Positions 17,496 to 25,924 of a stretch of DNA of 64,000 nt are shown here, piece by piece. Within the stretch, counting starts at the first letter, position 1. Each line of letters opens with the position of its first letter. Source of the stretch: Pseudoflavonifractor_A sp022772585 (GTDB taxonomy: Bacteria; Bacillota; Clostridia; Oscillospirales; Oscillospiraceae); assembly GCF_052065415.1 (NCBI RefSeq), contig NZ_JBQHUB010000004.1, positions 75,500 through 139,499 on the forward strand. The letters are read 5' to 3'. Under the pieces are notes generated by a model that was not told the DNA's origin, searched no databases, and was given only the letters and a program-made list of their open reading frames with translations. The translations under genes and the position numbers were made by a program.

Positions 17496-19277
17496 ATGCT
17501 GTTATCGGCGGAATCCATCACCAAGACTTACGGGACCCGGGTCCTGCTGGACCACGTCTCCTTTTATCTGGAGCGGGGAGAGCGGGTGGGCGTCATTGGC
17601 GTCAACGGCGCGGGCAAGTCCACCCTGCTGCGGATACTGGCCCAGGCGGAGGAGCCCGAGACCGGGACAGTGCGGCGTTTTCCCGGTGTGAGATTGGAGT
17701 ACCTGCCCCAGAACCCGGATTTCGACCCCGCCGTCACCGTGCTGGACCAGGTGCTCCAGGGGCTGAACAGCGACGCCCGGGCCCTGGCCGAGTATGAGGC
17801 CAGGACCATTCTGACCCGGCTGGGGGTGGACCGCTTCGACCAGAGAATGGGAGAGCTCTCCGGCGGCCAGCGCAAGCGGGTGGCCCTGGCGGCCGCCCTG
17901 GCCCGGCCCTGCGACGTGCTCATCCTGGACGAGCCCACCAACCACCTGGACAGCGAGATGGTCGCCTGGCTGGAGGAGTGGCTGCGGGCCTTTTCCGGTG
18001 CGCTGGTGATGATCACCCACGACCGCTACTTCCTGGAGCGGGTCACCAACCGGATGGTGGAGGTGGAGGGCGGCAGGCTCTACGGTTACCAGGGCAACTA
18101 TGAGGACTTCCTCCGCCTGAAGGCCCAGCGGGAGGAGTCCGAGCGCTCCAGCGAGCGCAAGCGCCAGTCCATCCTGCGGCGGGAGTACCAGTGGGTGATG
18201 CAGGGCCCCACCGCCCGGGGCACCAAGAGCCGGGAGCGGCTGGAGCGGTACGAGGCCCTGAAGGAGCAGACCGGCCCGGCGGAGAAGAGTACGCTGGAGC
18301 TCTCCTCCATGTCCAGCCGCCTGGGGAAAAAGACCATCGAGCTGCGGGGTGTGACCAAGGCCTTTGAGGGCCGCACGGTGGTGCGGGACTTCGACTGCAT
18401 GCTTTTGCGGGATGACCGCATCGGCATCGTGGGGACCAACGGCAGCGGCAAATCTACCCTCCTTAACCTGATCGCCGGGCGGCTGACCCCCGATGCGGGA
18501 GAGGTCATCGTGGGCGAGACCGTGAAGATCGGCTATTTCTGCCAGGAGAACCCGCCTATGGACCCGGATATGCGGGTCATCGACTACGTGAAGGAGATCG
18601 GCGAGCGCATCGAGACCCCTGAGGGAACGGTGACGGCCAGCCAGCTGCTGGAGCAGTTCCTCTTCCCTGCCGACGTGCAGTGGAGCCCCATCGTCAAGCT
18701 CTCGGGCGGCGAAAAGCGGCGGCTCTTCCTCCTGTCCATCCTGGCGGGGGCACCCAACGTGCTGCTGCTGGACGAGCCCACCAACGACCTGGATATCGAA
18801 ACGCTGACCATTCTGGAGGACTATCTGGAGCGGTTCCGTGGAGCGGTGGTGGCCGTGTCCCACGACCGCTATTTCCTGGACAAGGTGGCAAGGCGCATCT
18901 TCGCCGCAGAGGAGGACGGCCGCTTCACGCCGTATCCCGGAGGGTACACCGACTATCTGGCCATCCGGGAGGAGCGGAAAAGGGCGGAAAAGCGGCCGGA
19001 AAAGCCCGCAGCCCCCAAGCAGGAGCGCCCTACCGCCCCCCGGAAGCTGAAATTCAGCTACAAGGAGCAGCGGGAGTTTGAGACCATCGACGGCGACATC
19101 GCGGCGCTGGAGGAGAAGATCGCCGCCAACCAGCGGGAGCAGGAGGCGTCGGGCAGCGACTATGTTTCCCTCCAGCGGCTCCAGGAGGAGCACTCTGCCC
19201 TGGAGGCGGCGCTGGAAGAGAAGATGGAGCGGTGGGTCTATCTTAACGACCTGGCCGAGCAGATCGCCGCCCAGTAA
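17496..19277 (+). CDS. ABC-F family ATP-binding protein (Uup-like)
   Basis: Soluble ABC-F ATPase, 593 residues, two ABC domains and no membrane span; such proteins act on the ribosome or on nucleic acids. Walker A motifs are GVNGAGKST and GTNGSGKST, signatures LSGGQRKR and LSGGEKRR, Walker B segments LILDEPTN and LLLDEPTN. A linker of charged helices joins them, and the last 80 residues form an antiparallel coiled coil like the Uup DNA-binding tail. ATG 17496 has AAAGGAG 7-8 bases upstream; a longer frame from 17322 runs inside the LysR gene and is not real. Antibiotic protection is possible but not suggested by context. Confidence 0.88.
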   Translation: MLLSAESITKTYGTRVLLDHVSFYLERGERVGVIGVNGAGKSTLLRILAQAEEPETGTVRRFPGVRLEYLPQNPDFDPAVTVLDQVLQGLNSDARALAEYEARTILTRLGVDRFDQRMGELSGGQRKRVALAAALARPCDVLILDEPTNHLDSEMVAWLEEWLRAFSGALVMITHDRYFLERVTNRMVEVEGGRLYGYQGNYEDFLRLKAQREESERSSERKRQSILRREYQWVMQGPTARGTKSRERLERYEALKEQTGPAEKSTLELSSMSSRLGKKTIELRGVTKAFEGRTVVRDFDCMLLRDDRIGIVGTNGSGKSTLLNLIAGRLTPDAGEVIVGETVKIGYFCQENPPMDPDMRVIDYVKEIGERIETPEGTVTASQLLEQFLFPADVQWSPIVKLSGGEKRRLFLLSILAGAPNVLLLDEPTNDLDIETLTILEDYLERFRGAVVAVSHDRYFLDKVARRIFAAEEDGRFTPYPGGYTDYLAIREERKRAEKRPEKPAAPKQERPTAPRKLKFSYKEQREFETIDGDIAALEEKIAANQREQEASGSDYVSLQRLQEEHSALEAALEEKMERWVYLNDLAEQIAAQ

Positions 19278-19295
19278 GGCGGAATGTCAGAATGC

Positions 19296-19337
19296 AAAAA
19301 CGCCGGGCCGCGGAACGTGCCGCGGCCCGGCGTTTTT
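19296..19337. terminator. Bidirectional terminator
   Basis: An 18-bp perfect stem with a 6-base loop, AAAAA before and TTTTT after, between the ABC-F gene and a convergent gene. Confidence 0.92.
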
Positions 19338-19360
19338 GGTATCCGTTATGTGGATATGGC

Positions 19361-20200
19361 TCAGTCCTTCAGGGCATCCACGCCGGACTCGAAGGCGGCC
19401 ACGGCGGCGTCGGCGTCCCCGGCGATGACAAAGAGGATGTAGCCGTCCTTCACCACGGTGCGGGCGTCCTGTACCTTGGGCAGATTCTGGGACAGGTACC
19501 AGGAGAAGGTGGCCTCCTGCTGCTGGCGGTAGGCGTCCAGCCCGGCGCGGGCCGTCTCCCCGCCGTCCTGGGCCAGCTTACCCACCACCACGGTGTCAGG
19601 AGAGACCATCATGGGGAAAAAGCCGGTGACCTGGGTAAAGGCGGCAGAGTCGATGCCATAAGCGGAGAGAGCCTCTTCATCGATCTTCATGCCGTAGCCC
19701 ACGCCGCCCGCGTCGGCCACCGTGTAGGCCAGGCGGACCAGGGGGTCGTTATTGGGGGTGGTGATGTCGATGCGCCCGGCGTCCATCTCGGGGTGGAGAT
19801 CCACGGCATAGCCCTCCAGCCCGGCAAAGACCTCCGCCGGCAGGAAGGTGACGCCCTCCACCACCTGGGCGGTGATCCCCTCCAGGAGCTCGTCGTTGCG
19901 GGTAACCGAGCCGTCGGCAAAGTTCACGGTGATGTAGCAGCCGTCCAGATAGAACGAGCCGGTGTTCTCCTCCTCGAACCACATGGCGGAGCCGTGGTCG
20001 GCCTCGGCGATGAGCCGCAGGGGCAGGCCCTGACCGGCGGGAAGGGCGCTGGTGTCCAGCTCGGTCCCGTTGACCGACAGGACGGCGGGATAGGCGGCGG
20101 GAGCGGGGGCGATGACCAGCTCAGGCTGGTCGGCCAGGGCGGGGGTCAGCAGACTGCCGGTGAGGGCGGCGGTCAGCACAAGGGTGCCAAGCTTCTTCAT
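19361..20200 (-). CDS. Secreted protein with stalk-like and DUF4358 domains
   Basis: 279-residue exported protein. Residues 1-23 are a Sec signal peptide (cleavage near ALA-D). The middle part (about 35-150) resembles copper amine oxidase N-terminal stalk domains, with LSVNGTEL, LPLRLIAEA and VEGVTFLPAEVF. The C-terminal third matches the DUF4358 type: PMMVSPDTVVVGKL, then a helix ending in a beta segment VVKDGYILFVIAG. Function unknown; a cell-surface role is likely. The pairing of both domains in one chain is uncommon in my experience. Confidence 0.75.
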   Translation of the reverse strand: MKKLGTLVLTAALTGSLLTPALADQPELVIAPAPAAYPAVLSVNGTELDTSALPAGQGLPLRLIAEADHGSAMWFEEENTGSFYLDGCYITVNFADGSVTRNDELLEGITAQVVEGVTFLPAEVFAGLEGYAVDLHPEMDAGRIDITTPNNDPLVRLAYTVADAGGVGYGMKIDEEALSAYGIDSAAFTQVTGFFPMMVSPDTVVVGKLAQDGGETARAGLDAYRQQQEATFSWYLSQNLPKVQDARTVVKDGYILFVIAGDADAAVAAFESGVDALKD

Positions 20201-20317
20201 GAAACATTCTCCTTATATCATCGGTCTTGCAGCCGGCCTCAGCGCCGGGAAATGACTGCTTCTTGGTTGGACGGAGGAATGTCAAAAAAGTTCCCCCTTT
20301 TACCAGACTTTATGATA

Positions 20318-20451
20318 CAATAGCTTCACTTGGCGAGCCGCTGCGCCAGCAGTGGGAAGCCTGGTGAAACTTGTGCCTGTGGTGCAATAGCTTCACTTGG
20401 CGAGCCGCCGCGCCAGCAGTGGGGAGCCTGGTGAAACTTGTGCCTGTGGTG
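20318..20451 (+). repeat. Two tandem copies of a 67-bp repeat
   Basis: Units 20318-20384 and 20385-20451 differ at only two positions (C/T and A/G) and the CAAT start of the unit recurs a third time at 20452. Each unit contains GGCG...CGCC and TTCAC...GTGAA inverted repeats. A -10-like TATGAT (20311-20316) precedes them, so they may lie in the 5' untranslated region of the next gene. Confidence 0.9.
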
Positions 20452-20495
20452 CAATCGACCGGCGGCGGAGAACAGCCGGGGAAAGGGAGCTGACC

Positions 20496-21500
20496 ATGCA
20501 GACTTTTTATACCTTCCTGTGGTACTTTTTCATTTATGCCTTTCTGGGCTGGTGCAGCGAGGTGTGCTATGCCGCCCTGCGTACCGGGCGGTTCGTGAAC
20601 CGGGGCTTCCTCAACGGGCCGGTCTGTCCCATCTACGGGTTCGGCGTGGTCATTGTGGTGGCGCTTCTCACGCCGGTGAAGGACCGTTTTCTCCTGCTCT
20701 TTGTGTGCTCAGTGATCCTGACCAGCGCCCTGGAGTGGGTCACCGGCTTCGTGTTGGAAAAGCTCTTCCATCAGAAGTGGTGGGATTACTCGGATATCCC
20801 CTTCAACCTCAATGGCTATATCTGCCCCATCTTCTCGCTGATGTGGGGCTTTGCCTGTCTCATCATCATGGATATGATCCACCCCATGATCGCCGCCATG
20901 GTGCGCCATGTTCCCCACACGCTGGGCGTGGTGCTGCTGTGCCTGTTCTCCGTCACGGCGGCGGTAGACCTCTCGGCCACCGTGGCTTCCATGGTGGGGC
21001 TGAACAAGCGCCTGCGCCAGATCGACGAGATGGCGGCCCGGATCAAGCAGGCCTCCAACGAGCTGGGCGAGAACCTGGCCGACGCCACCATCAGCATCAC
21101 CGAGAAGAGCGCCGACCTGAAGGAGGACCTGGCCGACATCAAGGAGGAGCTGGCCGAGCGGGGTGCCGGCCTGAAGGAAAATCTGGCAGATATCCGGGAG
21201 GAGCTGGCCGAGCGGAGCGCCGACCTGAAGGAGGACATTGCCGGGCGTGTGGCCGCCCAGAAGGCGGAGCAGGAGGCCCGCCGGACTGCCCGGGAGGCCG
21301 CCCTCAGACGCCGGGAGGCCGCCCTGGCCGAACTCAAGGCCGCCAACGAGGAGCTGCTCTCCACCTACGGCTTCGGCCAGCGCCGCCTGCTGCGGGCCTT
21401 CCCACAGATGACCTCCACCCGCTATGCCGCCGCCATGGAGCAGGTCAAAAGCCGGGTACGGGACATGCGGAAAAAACCCTCCGGATCCCAAAAGGACTGA
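20496..21500 (+). CDS. CmpB-type membrane protein (putative ABC transporter type IV) with coiled-coil tail
   Basis: 334-residue membrane protein. The first half has about five spans and the family motifs FLGWCSEV and FVNRGFLNGPVCPIYGFG and WWDYSDIPFNLNGYICP. After residue 170 comes a long charged helix with three near-copies of an 18-residue unit (ADLKEDLADIKEELAERG, AGLKENLADIREELAERS, ADLKEDIAG), then a basic helix. ATG 20496 has AAAGGGAG at good spacing. The annotated link to ABC transport is weak in the family, and no ATPase is adjacent. Function unknown. Confidence 0.78.
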   Translation: MQTFYTFLWYFFIYAFLGWCSEVCYAALRTGRFVNRGFLNGPVCPIYGFGVVIVVALLTPVKDRFLLLFVCSVILTSALEWVTGFVLEKLFHQKWWDYSDIPFNLNGYICPIFSLMWGFACLIIMDMIHPMIAAMVRHVPHTLGVVLLCLFSVTAAVDLSATVASMVGLNKRLRQIDEMAARIKQASNELGENLADATISITEKSADLKEDLADIKEELAERGAGLKENLADIREELAERSADLKEDIAGRVAAQKAEQEARRTAREAALRRREAALAELKAANEELLSTYGFGQRRLLRAFPQMTSTRYAAAMEQVKSRVRDMRKKPSGSQKD

Positions 21501-21510
21501 GCCAGACAGA

Positions 21511-21987
21511 TCATTTCGCCACCGGTGCGAACCGGGCCCGGGCCAGCCCGGCCAGGTCTTCGGGGGCGAGTTCCACCTGGGCGCCGATCTTCCCGGCGCT
21601 GACGATCATGGTGTCCAGTGCCCGGGCGCTCTCGTCCAGAAAGGTCCTGAGCTGCTTTTTCATCCCCAGGGGTGAGCAACCGCCGTGGATATATCCGGTG
21701 AGAGGGAGCAGCTCGGCCTGACGGATCATCTCAATGGACTTCTCCCCCGCGGCTCTGGCCGCCGCCTTCAGGTCCAGCTCGCCGGTAACGGGGATCACGA
21801 ATACATAGTTGGCTTTGCTGGCCCCGCGGGTCACCAGGGTCTTGAACACCTGCGCCGGGTCCCGGCCGATGAGCCCCGCCACTGTGACGCCGTCCACCGC
21901 GCCGTCGGGGGCGGCATAGTGGTGGGGAATGTAGGAGACCTTCTTCTGGTCCAGCAGCCGCATCACGTTTGTCTTGTCCTGTGCCAT
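21511..21987 (-). CDS. ybaK: Cys-tRNA(Pro)/Cys-tRNA(Cys) deacylase YbaK
   Basis: 158-residue trans-editing deacylase of the YbaK/EbsC family that removes mischarged amino acids from tRNA. Typical features are HHYAAPDGAVDG, VFKTLV with the conserved lysine, FVIPVTGELDLKAAARA and the GYIHGGCSPLGMKK loop. Length matches the family. It is convergent with the CmpB-type gene (10-base gap) and divergent from the M42 peptidase gene. Confidence 0.88.
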   Translation of the reverse strand: MAQDKTNVMRLLDQKKVSYIPHHYAAPDGAVDGVTVAGLIGRDPAQVFKTLVTRGASKANYVFVIPVTGELDLKAAARAAGEKSIEMIRQAELLPLTGYIHGGCSPLGMKKQLRTFLDESARALDTMIVSAGKIGAQVELAPEDLAGLARARFAPVAK

Positions 21988-22068
21988 ATCTATCGCCTCT
22001 CGGAGGGAGGAACACCTCCCCGGTCTGTTTGTACCCTGTACGATAACACAAACAAGGAGTTATTTCAA

Positions 22069-23115
22069 ATGGAGTTTCAGAGTTATATTCCCGTGCTGAA
22101 GGAATATGTTCACACGCTGATGGCGGCGGACAGCCCCACCGGCTTCACCCGGCGGGCCACCGACGCGGCGGAGGGGCTGGCCCGGGGCATGGGCTATGAG
22201 ACCCGCCGCAGCCGGAAGGGCAACCTGACCATCCTGGTCCCCGGCCGGGACGGGACGCGGACGGCGGGCCTGTGCGCCCATGTGGACACCCTGGGCCTGA
22301 TGGTCCGCTCCATCACCTCCAAGGGAGAACTGCTCTTCGACCGGATCGGCGGGCCGGTGCTCCCCTCGCTGGACGGAGAGTACTGCCGCATCTACACCCG
22401 GGACGGCCGGGTGTACACCGGAACCATCCTCTCCCTCTCCCCGGCGGCCCATGTCTTTGATGACACGGCCACCCGGCCCCGGGACTGCGGGAATATGTAC
22501 GTGCGCATTGACGAGAAGGTGTCCTCAGACGGGGACGTGCGGGCCCTGGGGGTAGAGGTGGGAGACTACATCTGCTTTGACACCAAGACCGTCTTTACCG
22601 AGAGCGGTTTCCTCAAGTCCCGCTTCATCGACGACAAGGGGAGCTCGGCCATCCTGCTCACCCTGCTGCGCTGGCTGCGGGACACCGGCGCCCGGCCCCG
22701 CTGCAACCTGGAGATCACCTTCACGGTATACGAGGAGCAGGGTCACGGCGGCGCCACCTTCTCCCCCTATCTGGAGGAGCTGCTGGCGGTGGACATGGGC
22801 TGTGTGGGAGCCGACCTGAGCTGCGACGAGTACCACGTGTCCATCTGTGCCAAGGACAGCGCCGGTCCCTTCGACTACGATATGGTCACCCAGCTCTCCG
22901 CGCTGGCCCGGGAGTACGGCATCCCCGCGGTGCTGGATGTGTACCCCCACTACTCCTCCGATGTGGCGGTGGCCTGGAAGGCGGGACTGGACGCCCCCGC
23001 CGCTCTGATCGGACCGGGCGTACAGGCCTCCCACGGCATGGAGCGCACCCACCTGGAGGCCATGCTGGGCACCCTGGAGCTGACCGCCCGCTATCTGGAC
23101 TGCCGCGGCGAATAA
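22069..23115 (+). CDS. M42 family metallopeptidase
   Basis: Aminopeptidase/deblocking peptidase of the M42 family, 348 residues. Metal and catalytic segments visible: CAHVDTLGLMV (His and Asp), RFIDDKGSSA (bridging Asp), YEEQGHGGA (catalytic and metal Glu), AVDMG and the late ASHGMERTH histidine. Start at ATG 22069 follows AAGGAG by 10 bases; a longer frame from 21685 overlaps ybaK and is not real. It is followed closely by a broken DUF523 gene. Confidence 0.88.
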   Translation: MEFQSYIPVLKEYVHTLMAADSPTGFTRRATDAAEGLARGMGYETRRSRKGNLTILVPGRDGTRTAGLCAHVDTLGLMVRSITSKGELLFDRIGGPVLPSLDGEYCRIYTRDGRVYTGTILSLSPAAHVFDDTATRPRDCGNMYVRIDEKVSSDGDVRALGVEVGDYICFDTKTVFTESGFLKSRFIDDKGSSAILLTLLRWLRDTGARPRCNLEITFTVYEEQGHGGATFSPYLEELLAVDMGCVGADLSCDEYHVSICAKDSAGPFDYDMVTQLSALAREYGIPAVLDVYPHYSSDVAVAWKAGLDAPAALIGPGVQASHGMERTHLEAMLGTLELTARYLDCRGE

Positions 23116-23129
23116 AAGGAGCGGGAACG

Positions 23130-23275
23130 ATGGAGCAAAAGGAACGGCCAGCCGTCCTGATCAGCGCCTGCCTGCTGGGAACGCCCTGCCGCTATGACGG
23201 TGTCGCCGGGGCCTCCTAGCGGTAAACGGCATTACTGTGACGGGAGAGTCCGGGGTGGACGGGCTGTTGAAATAA
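23130..23275 (+). pseudogene. DUF523 family gene with internal deletion
   Basis: AAAGGAG precedes ATG 23130, which opens the typical DUF523 start AVLISACLLGTPCRYDG, but a TAG at 23217-23219 stops it after 29 codons. From 23222, in another frame, VNGITVTGESGVDGLLK and TAA match the end of the family. The normal protein is about 150 residues, so roughly 100 codons have been lost and the frame changed. The start site is still intact. Confidence 0.75.
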
Positions 23276-23308
23276 AATGGACTGCCGCGGGCAGAAGCAG
23301 GACGATAA

Positions 23309-23346
23309 AAAACCATCGCGGACGCACTTATGTCCGCGATGGTTTT
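23309..23346 (+). terminator. Terminator after the DUF523 remnant
   Basis: AAAACCATCGCGGAC/GTCCGCGATGGTTTT, 15-bp perfect stem, 8-base loop, ending in a four-T run. Confidence 0.7.
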
Positions 23347-23389
23347 CCACTGCCTGACGATATACCATCATTGTACGGAGGCAAATGAA

Positions 23390-24046
23390 ATGATAGATAT
23401 GACTGGCTGGATGGAGCTCTTTTTACGGGAACTGCATACAAATTTTGGAGATCGGGTGTGGTTCACCGGCCTGCAGGGGAGCTATGGCCGGGGCGAGGCC
23501 ACTGAAACAAGCGATATAGACCTTGTGGTGATACTGGATGAATTGACCGTTCCGGATATTCAGTCTTATAGCAGGATGCTGGATACGCTTCCCCACAGAG
23601 AATTGATCTGCGGCTTTCTTGCGGGAAAAAACGAGCTGCTGCACTGGGACACGGCGGATCTGTTCCAATTCTGCCACGACACAAAGGCGATCAGGGGCAG
23701 TCTGGACGAGGTGCTGGCGCAGATCGACAGCGCCGCCGTGGAGAGGGCCGTCAAGCGGGGCGTGTGCGATCTGTATCATGGCTGCGTCCATAATATGCTG
23801 TATGAAAAAAACGGGGACATCCTGAGAAGCCTGTATAAGTCCGCGTCCTTTGTCATACAGGCCATCTGCTTCCAGCAGACCGGAACATATGTCAGCCGCC
23901 AGCAGGAGCTGCTGGACGCAGTGGGGGAAGAAGAGCAGGCCGTGATCCGGACGTTTCTGAAGCTGAAACACGGGGGAGCCGTTGATTTTGAGGGGATGTC
24001 CGGGAGGCTGTTCCGCTGGGCCCGGGGCTGGATGGGAAGAGACTGA
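23390..24046 (+). CDS. Nucleotidyltransferase-domain protein
   Basis: 218-residue protein with a minimal nucleotidyltransferase fold: GSYGRGEATETSDIDLVV (about residues 30-47) gives the GS motif and DxD metal ligands. The rest is helical and resembles the four-helix half of aminoglycoside-nucleotidyltransferase-like and MNT/HEPN-type proteins. CGGAGG lies 9 bases before ATG 23390. Substrate unknown; no antitoxin partner is adjacent, so a toxin-antitoxin role is not supported. GC is somewhat lower than neighbours, which may mean transfer. Confidence 0.75.
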   Translation: MIDMTGWMELFLRELHTNFGDRVWFTGLQGSYGRGEATETSDIDLVVILDELTVPDIQSYSRMLDTLPHRELICGFLAGKNELLHWDTADLFQFCHDTKAIRGSLDEVLAQIDSAAVERAVKRGVCDLYHGCVHNMLYEKNGDILRSLYKSASFVIQAICFQQTGTYVSRQQELLDAVGEEEQAVIRTFLKLKHGGAVDFEGMSGRLFRWARGWMGRD

Positions 24047-24059
24047 CCTCCGCCGCAGA

Positions 24060-24488
24060 TCACACCCGCCTGACGCCCTGAGAGATGTCGGCCAGGGCGG
24101 CGGCGGCCTCCATGTCGCAGTTGTGGCAGCGGGCCAGGTCTCCAAGAGAGAGCATGCCCACCACCTTGTGGTTGTCCACCACCGGCAGCCGGCGGACCTG
24201 GGCGGAGGCCATCACTGCCGCCGCCTCGGAGAGTTCTGCCCCGGGGGAGACCCAGGCGCAGGAGCGGGTCATGATATCCCCCACCGGGAGCCGCCTGGGA
24301 TCCTCGCCGGGGGCCAGACAGCGGAGCACCAGGTCCCGGTCAGTGACGATGCCCCGCAGACGGCCGTCGTTCTGGCACACCGGAAGAGCGCCCAGGTCAT
24401 ACCGGGACAGGAGCCGGGCCGCCAGAGCCGCGCTCTCGGCCGGGGCAATGGTCACAAGATTGGAGTTCATCAGGTCACGTACCAGCAT
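24060..24488 (-). CDS. CBS-domain pair protein
   Basis: 142-residue protein made only of two CBS motifs (about residues 1-60 and 70-130), an adenosyl-ligand sensor module: LVRDLMNSNLVTIAP, VTDRDLVLRCLAPG and VGDIMTRSCAWVSPG. No effector domain is attached, so it probably acts in trans. Its start codon follows directly on the hairpin described at 24487-24544, whose GGCGG arm overlaps where a ribosome site would be. Confidence 0.85.
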   Translation of the reverse strand: MLVRDLMNSNLVTIAPAESAALAARLLSRYDLGALPVCQNDGRLRGIVTDRDLVLRCLAPGEDPRRLPVGDIMTRSCAWVSPGAELSEAAAVMASAQVRRLPVVDNHKVVGMLSLGDLARCHNCDMEAAAALADISQGVRRV

Positions 24489-24544
24489 AAAACCGCCGCC
24501 TTTTCGGGAAAGATACCTGAGTATCCCCCAAAAAGGCGGCGGTT
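24487..24544 (-). terminator. Terminator between the VanR-like gene and the CBS gene
   Basis: On the minus strand a 14-bp stem AACCGCCGCCTTTT/AAAAGGCGGCGGTT with an inner GATAC/GTATC stem is followed by TTTT. It terminates the response regulator transcript; because the CBS start codon lies in the tail, it may also control CBS translation. Confidence 0.7.
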
Positions 24545-24566
24545 ATTCCATTACGATCGAAAAAGA

Positions 24567-25259
24567 TCAGTCGATCTTGTAGCCCACGCCCCATACCGTT
24601 TTGATGAAGCGGGGATTGCGGGAGGGCTCGTGCATTTTCTCCCGCAGGCGGCGGATGTGGACCATGACGGTGTTGTTGCGGTCCAGGTATTTTTCCTTCC
24701 ACACCGCCTCGAACAGCCGCTCCGCCGAGATGACCTGTCCCCGGTTCTCGCAGAGCATCCACAGGATGTCGAACTCGATGGGGGTGAGGACGAGCTGCTC
24801 GTCGTAGAGCCAGCACTCGTGGGTGGAGCGGTTGATGGTCAGGCCGTTGAAGTCGATGACCTCGCCGGCGCTGCGGTCGGTCTCGTTATACCGGGTGTAC
24901 CGGCGGAGCTGGGCCTTGACCCGTGCCACCAGCTCCAGCGGGTTGAAGGGCTTGGTCATATAGTCGTCGGCGCCGATGGTAAGGCCGGTGATCTTGTCCA
25001 TGTCCTCGGCCTTGGCCGTGAGCATCAAAACAGGAAAATGGTGCTCCTTCCGGATCTCCCCGCAGAGGGTGAAGCCCGAGATGTCGGGCAGCATCACGTC
25101 CAGAATGGCCAGGTCCAGGGGGACCGAGCCCACCACGGCCAGGGCCTGGGTGCCGGTGGCGCACTTGTAGACCCGGAACCCCTCGCTCTGCAGATAGACC
25201 TCCACCAGATCGGCGATCTCAGGTTCGTCATCCACCACCAGGATATTGTTGGACTCCAT
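24567..25259 (-). CDS. OmpR/PhoB-family response regulator, VanR-like
   Basis: 230-residue two-component regulator. Receiver domain: DDE near residue 10, phospho-acceptor Asp in LAILDVMLPD (about 53), Lys in YMTKPF (about 102). Winged-helix domain from about 130 with LTPIEFDILWMLCENRGQVIS and TVWGVGYKID. It is closest in my reading to VanR-type regulators. No histidine kinase gene is next to it, so it is an orphan here. ATG 25259 follows AAAGGGGG; a longer frame to 25319 has no site. Confidence 0.9.
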   Translation of the reverse strand: MESNNILVVDDEPEIADLVEVYLQSEGFRVYKCATGTQALAVVGSVPLDLAILDVMLPDISGFTLCGEIRKEHHFPVLMLTAKAEDMDKITGLTIGADDYMTKPFNPLELVARVKAQLRRYTRYNETDRSAGEVIDFNGLTINRSTHECWLYDEQLVLTPIEFDILWMLCENRGQVISAERLFEAVWKEKYLDRNNTVMVHIRRLREKMHEPSRNPRFIKTVWGVGYKID

Positions 25260-25361
25260 GCCGTCCGCCCCCTTTCCATAGACGGTGCCATTATACCCGG
25301 ACGGGCGCCGGCAAGTCAAGAAGGGGGGCGGATCGTAAGAAAATGTTCAGATTTCAGCAGC

Positions 25362-25604
25362 TTAATGCCACAGGATATACCAGATGGCCAGCACCACGGC
25401 GCCGGGCACCAGCTCACTCCACGCGAAGGGCCGGCGGGCCAGCCCCCGGATGAGCAGGAACAGACCGTACAGCAGGGCGGCAGTGGGCAGCACCAGATGG
25501 AACAGGATGGCCAGGGGCACGCCCACGATGGCCAGTACCAGGCTTACCACGCCGCAGACGCACAGCGCGATCAGGGTCAGCACTCCAAGCGAAAGACTCA
25601 GCAT
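25362..25604 (-). CDS. Small membrane protein
   Basis: 80-residue protein with two or three hydrophobic spans (LGVLTLIALCVCGVVSLVLA, AILFHLVLPTAALLYGLFLL, a short C-terminal one). ATG 25604 follows AAAAGGAG. I do not recognise a family; it could modulate a membrane protein or be a stress peptide. It lies 100 bases upstream of the response regulator in the same direction and may be co-transcribed. Confidence 0.65.
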   Translation of the reverse strand: MLSLSLGVLTLIALCVCGVVSLVLAIVGVPLAILFHLVLPTAALLYGLFLLIRGLARRPFAWSELVPGAVVLAIWYILWH

Positions 25605-25767
25605 AATGGATCGCTCCTTTTCTCTTTGTGCCCCTATCATATCACCTTCGGAGTAAAACCGTGATGAATAGAAGATTAAAATTCCATGAAAAAGGGAGAG
25701 TCCGTTTTATGGGACTTTCTTTTCTGTATTCTGAGGGTGTAAACCGGAACAGAAAGGAGCGTCTTCT

Positions 25768-25887
25768 ATGGATTACGAGTTTCGATGGGTCTGCGGACAT
25801 GTGGAGGTATACGATCAGGCGGGGCGGTTCTGCTTCTCGGCCGACAACGAGCGGGAGGCGCTGGAGGAGCTGTCCGGCGCGGCGTAA
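25768..25887 (+). CDS. 39-residue small protein
   Basis: ATG 25768 follows AAAGGAG and encodes a 39-residue protein ending in EALEELSGAA. Its middle, WVCGHVEVYDQAGRFCFSAD, reads like a small beta sheet with two cysteines, then a helix. I have an impression that similar very short proteins occur in related Clostridia but cannot name a family. The near-perfect ribosome site and the balanced composition argue for a real gene. Function unknown. Confidence 0.6.
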   Translation: MDYEFRWVCGHVEVYDQAGRFCFSADNEREALEELSGAA

Positions 25888-25924
25888 AGGTGCCGGAAAG
25901 AATTTGCGGTTTTTCGGTAAAATC

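Noticed and set aside
20318..20451. CRISPR array
   Set aside because: Only two contiguous 67-bp units without spacers and no cas genes.
23390..24046. Toxin-antitoxin pair based on the nucleotidyltransferase fold
   Set aside because: No HEPN or antitoxin gene lies next to it; neighbours are a pseudogene and a CBS protein.
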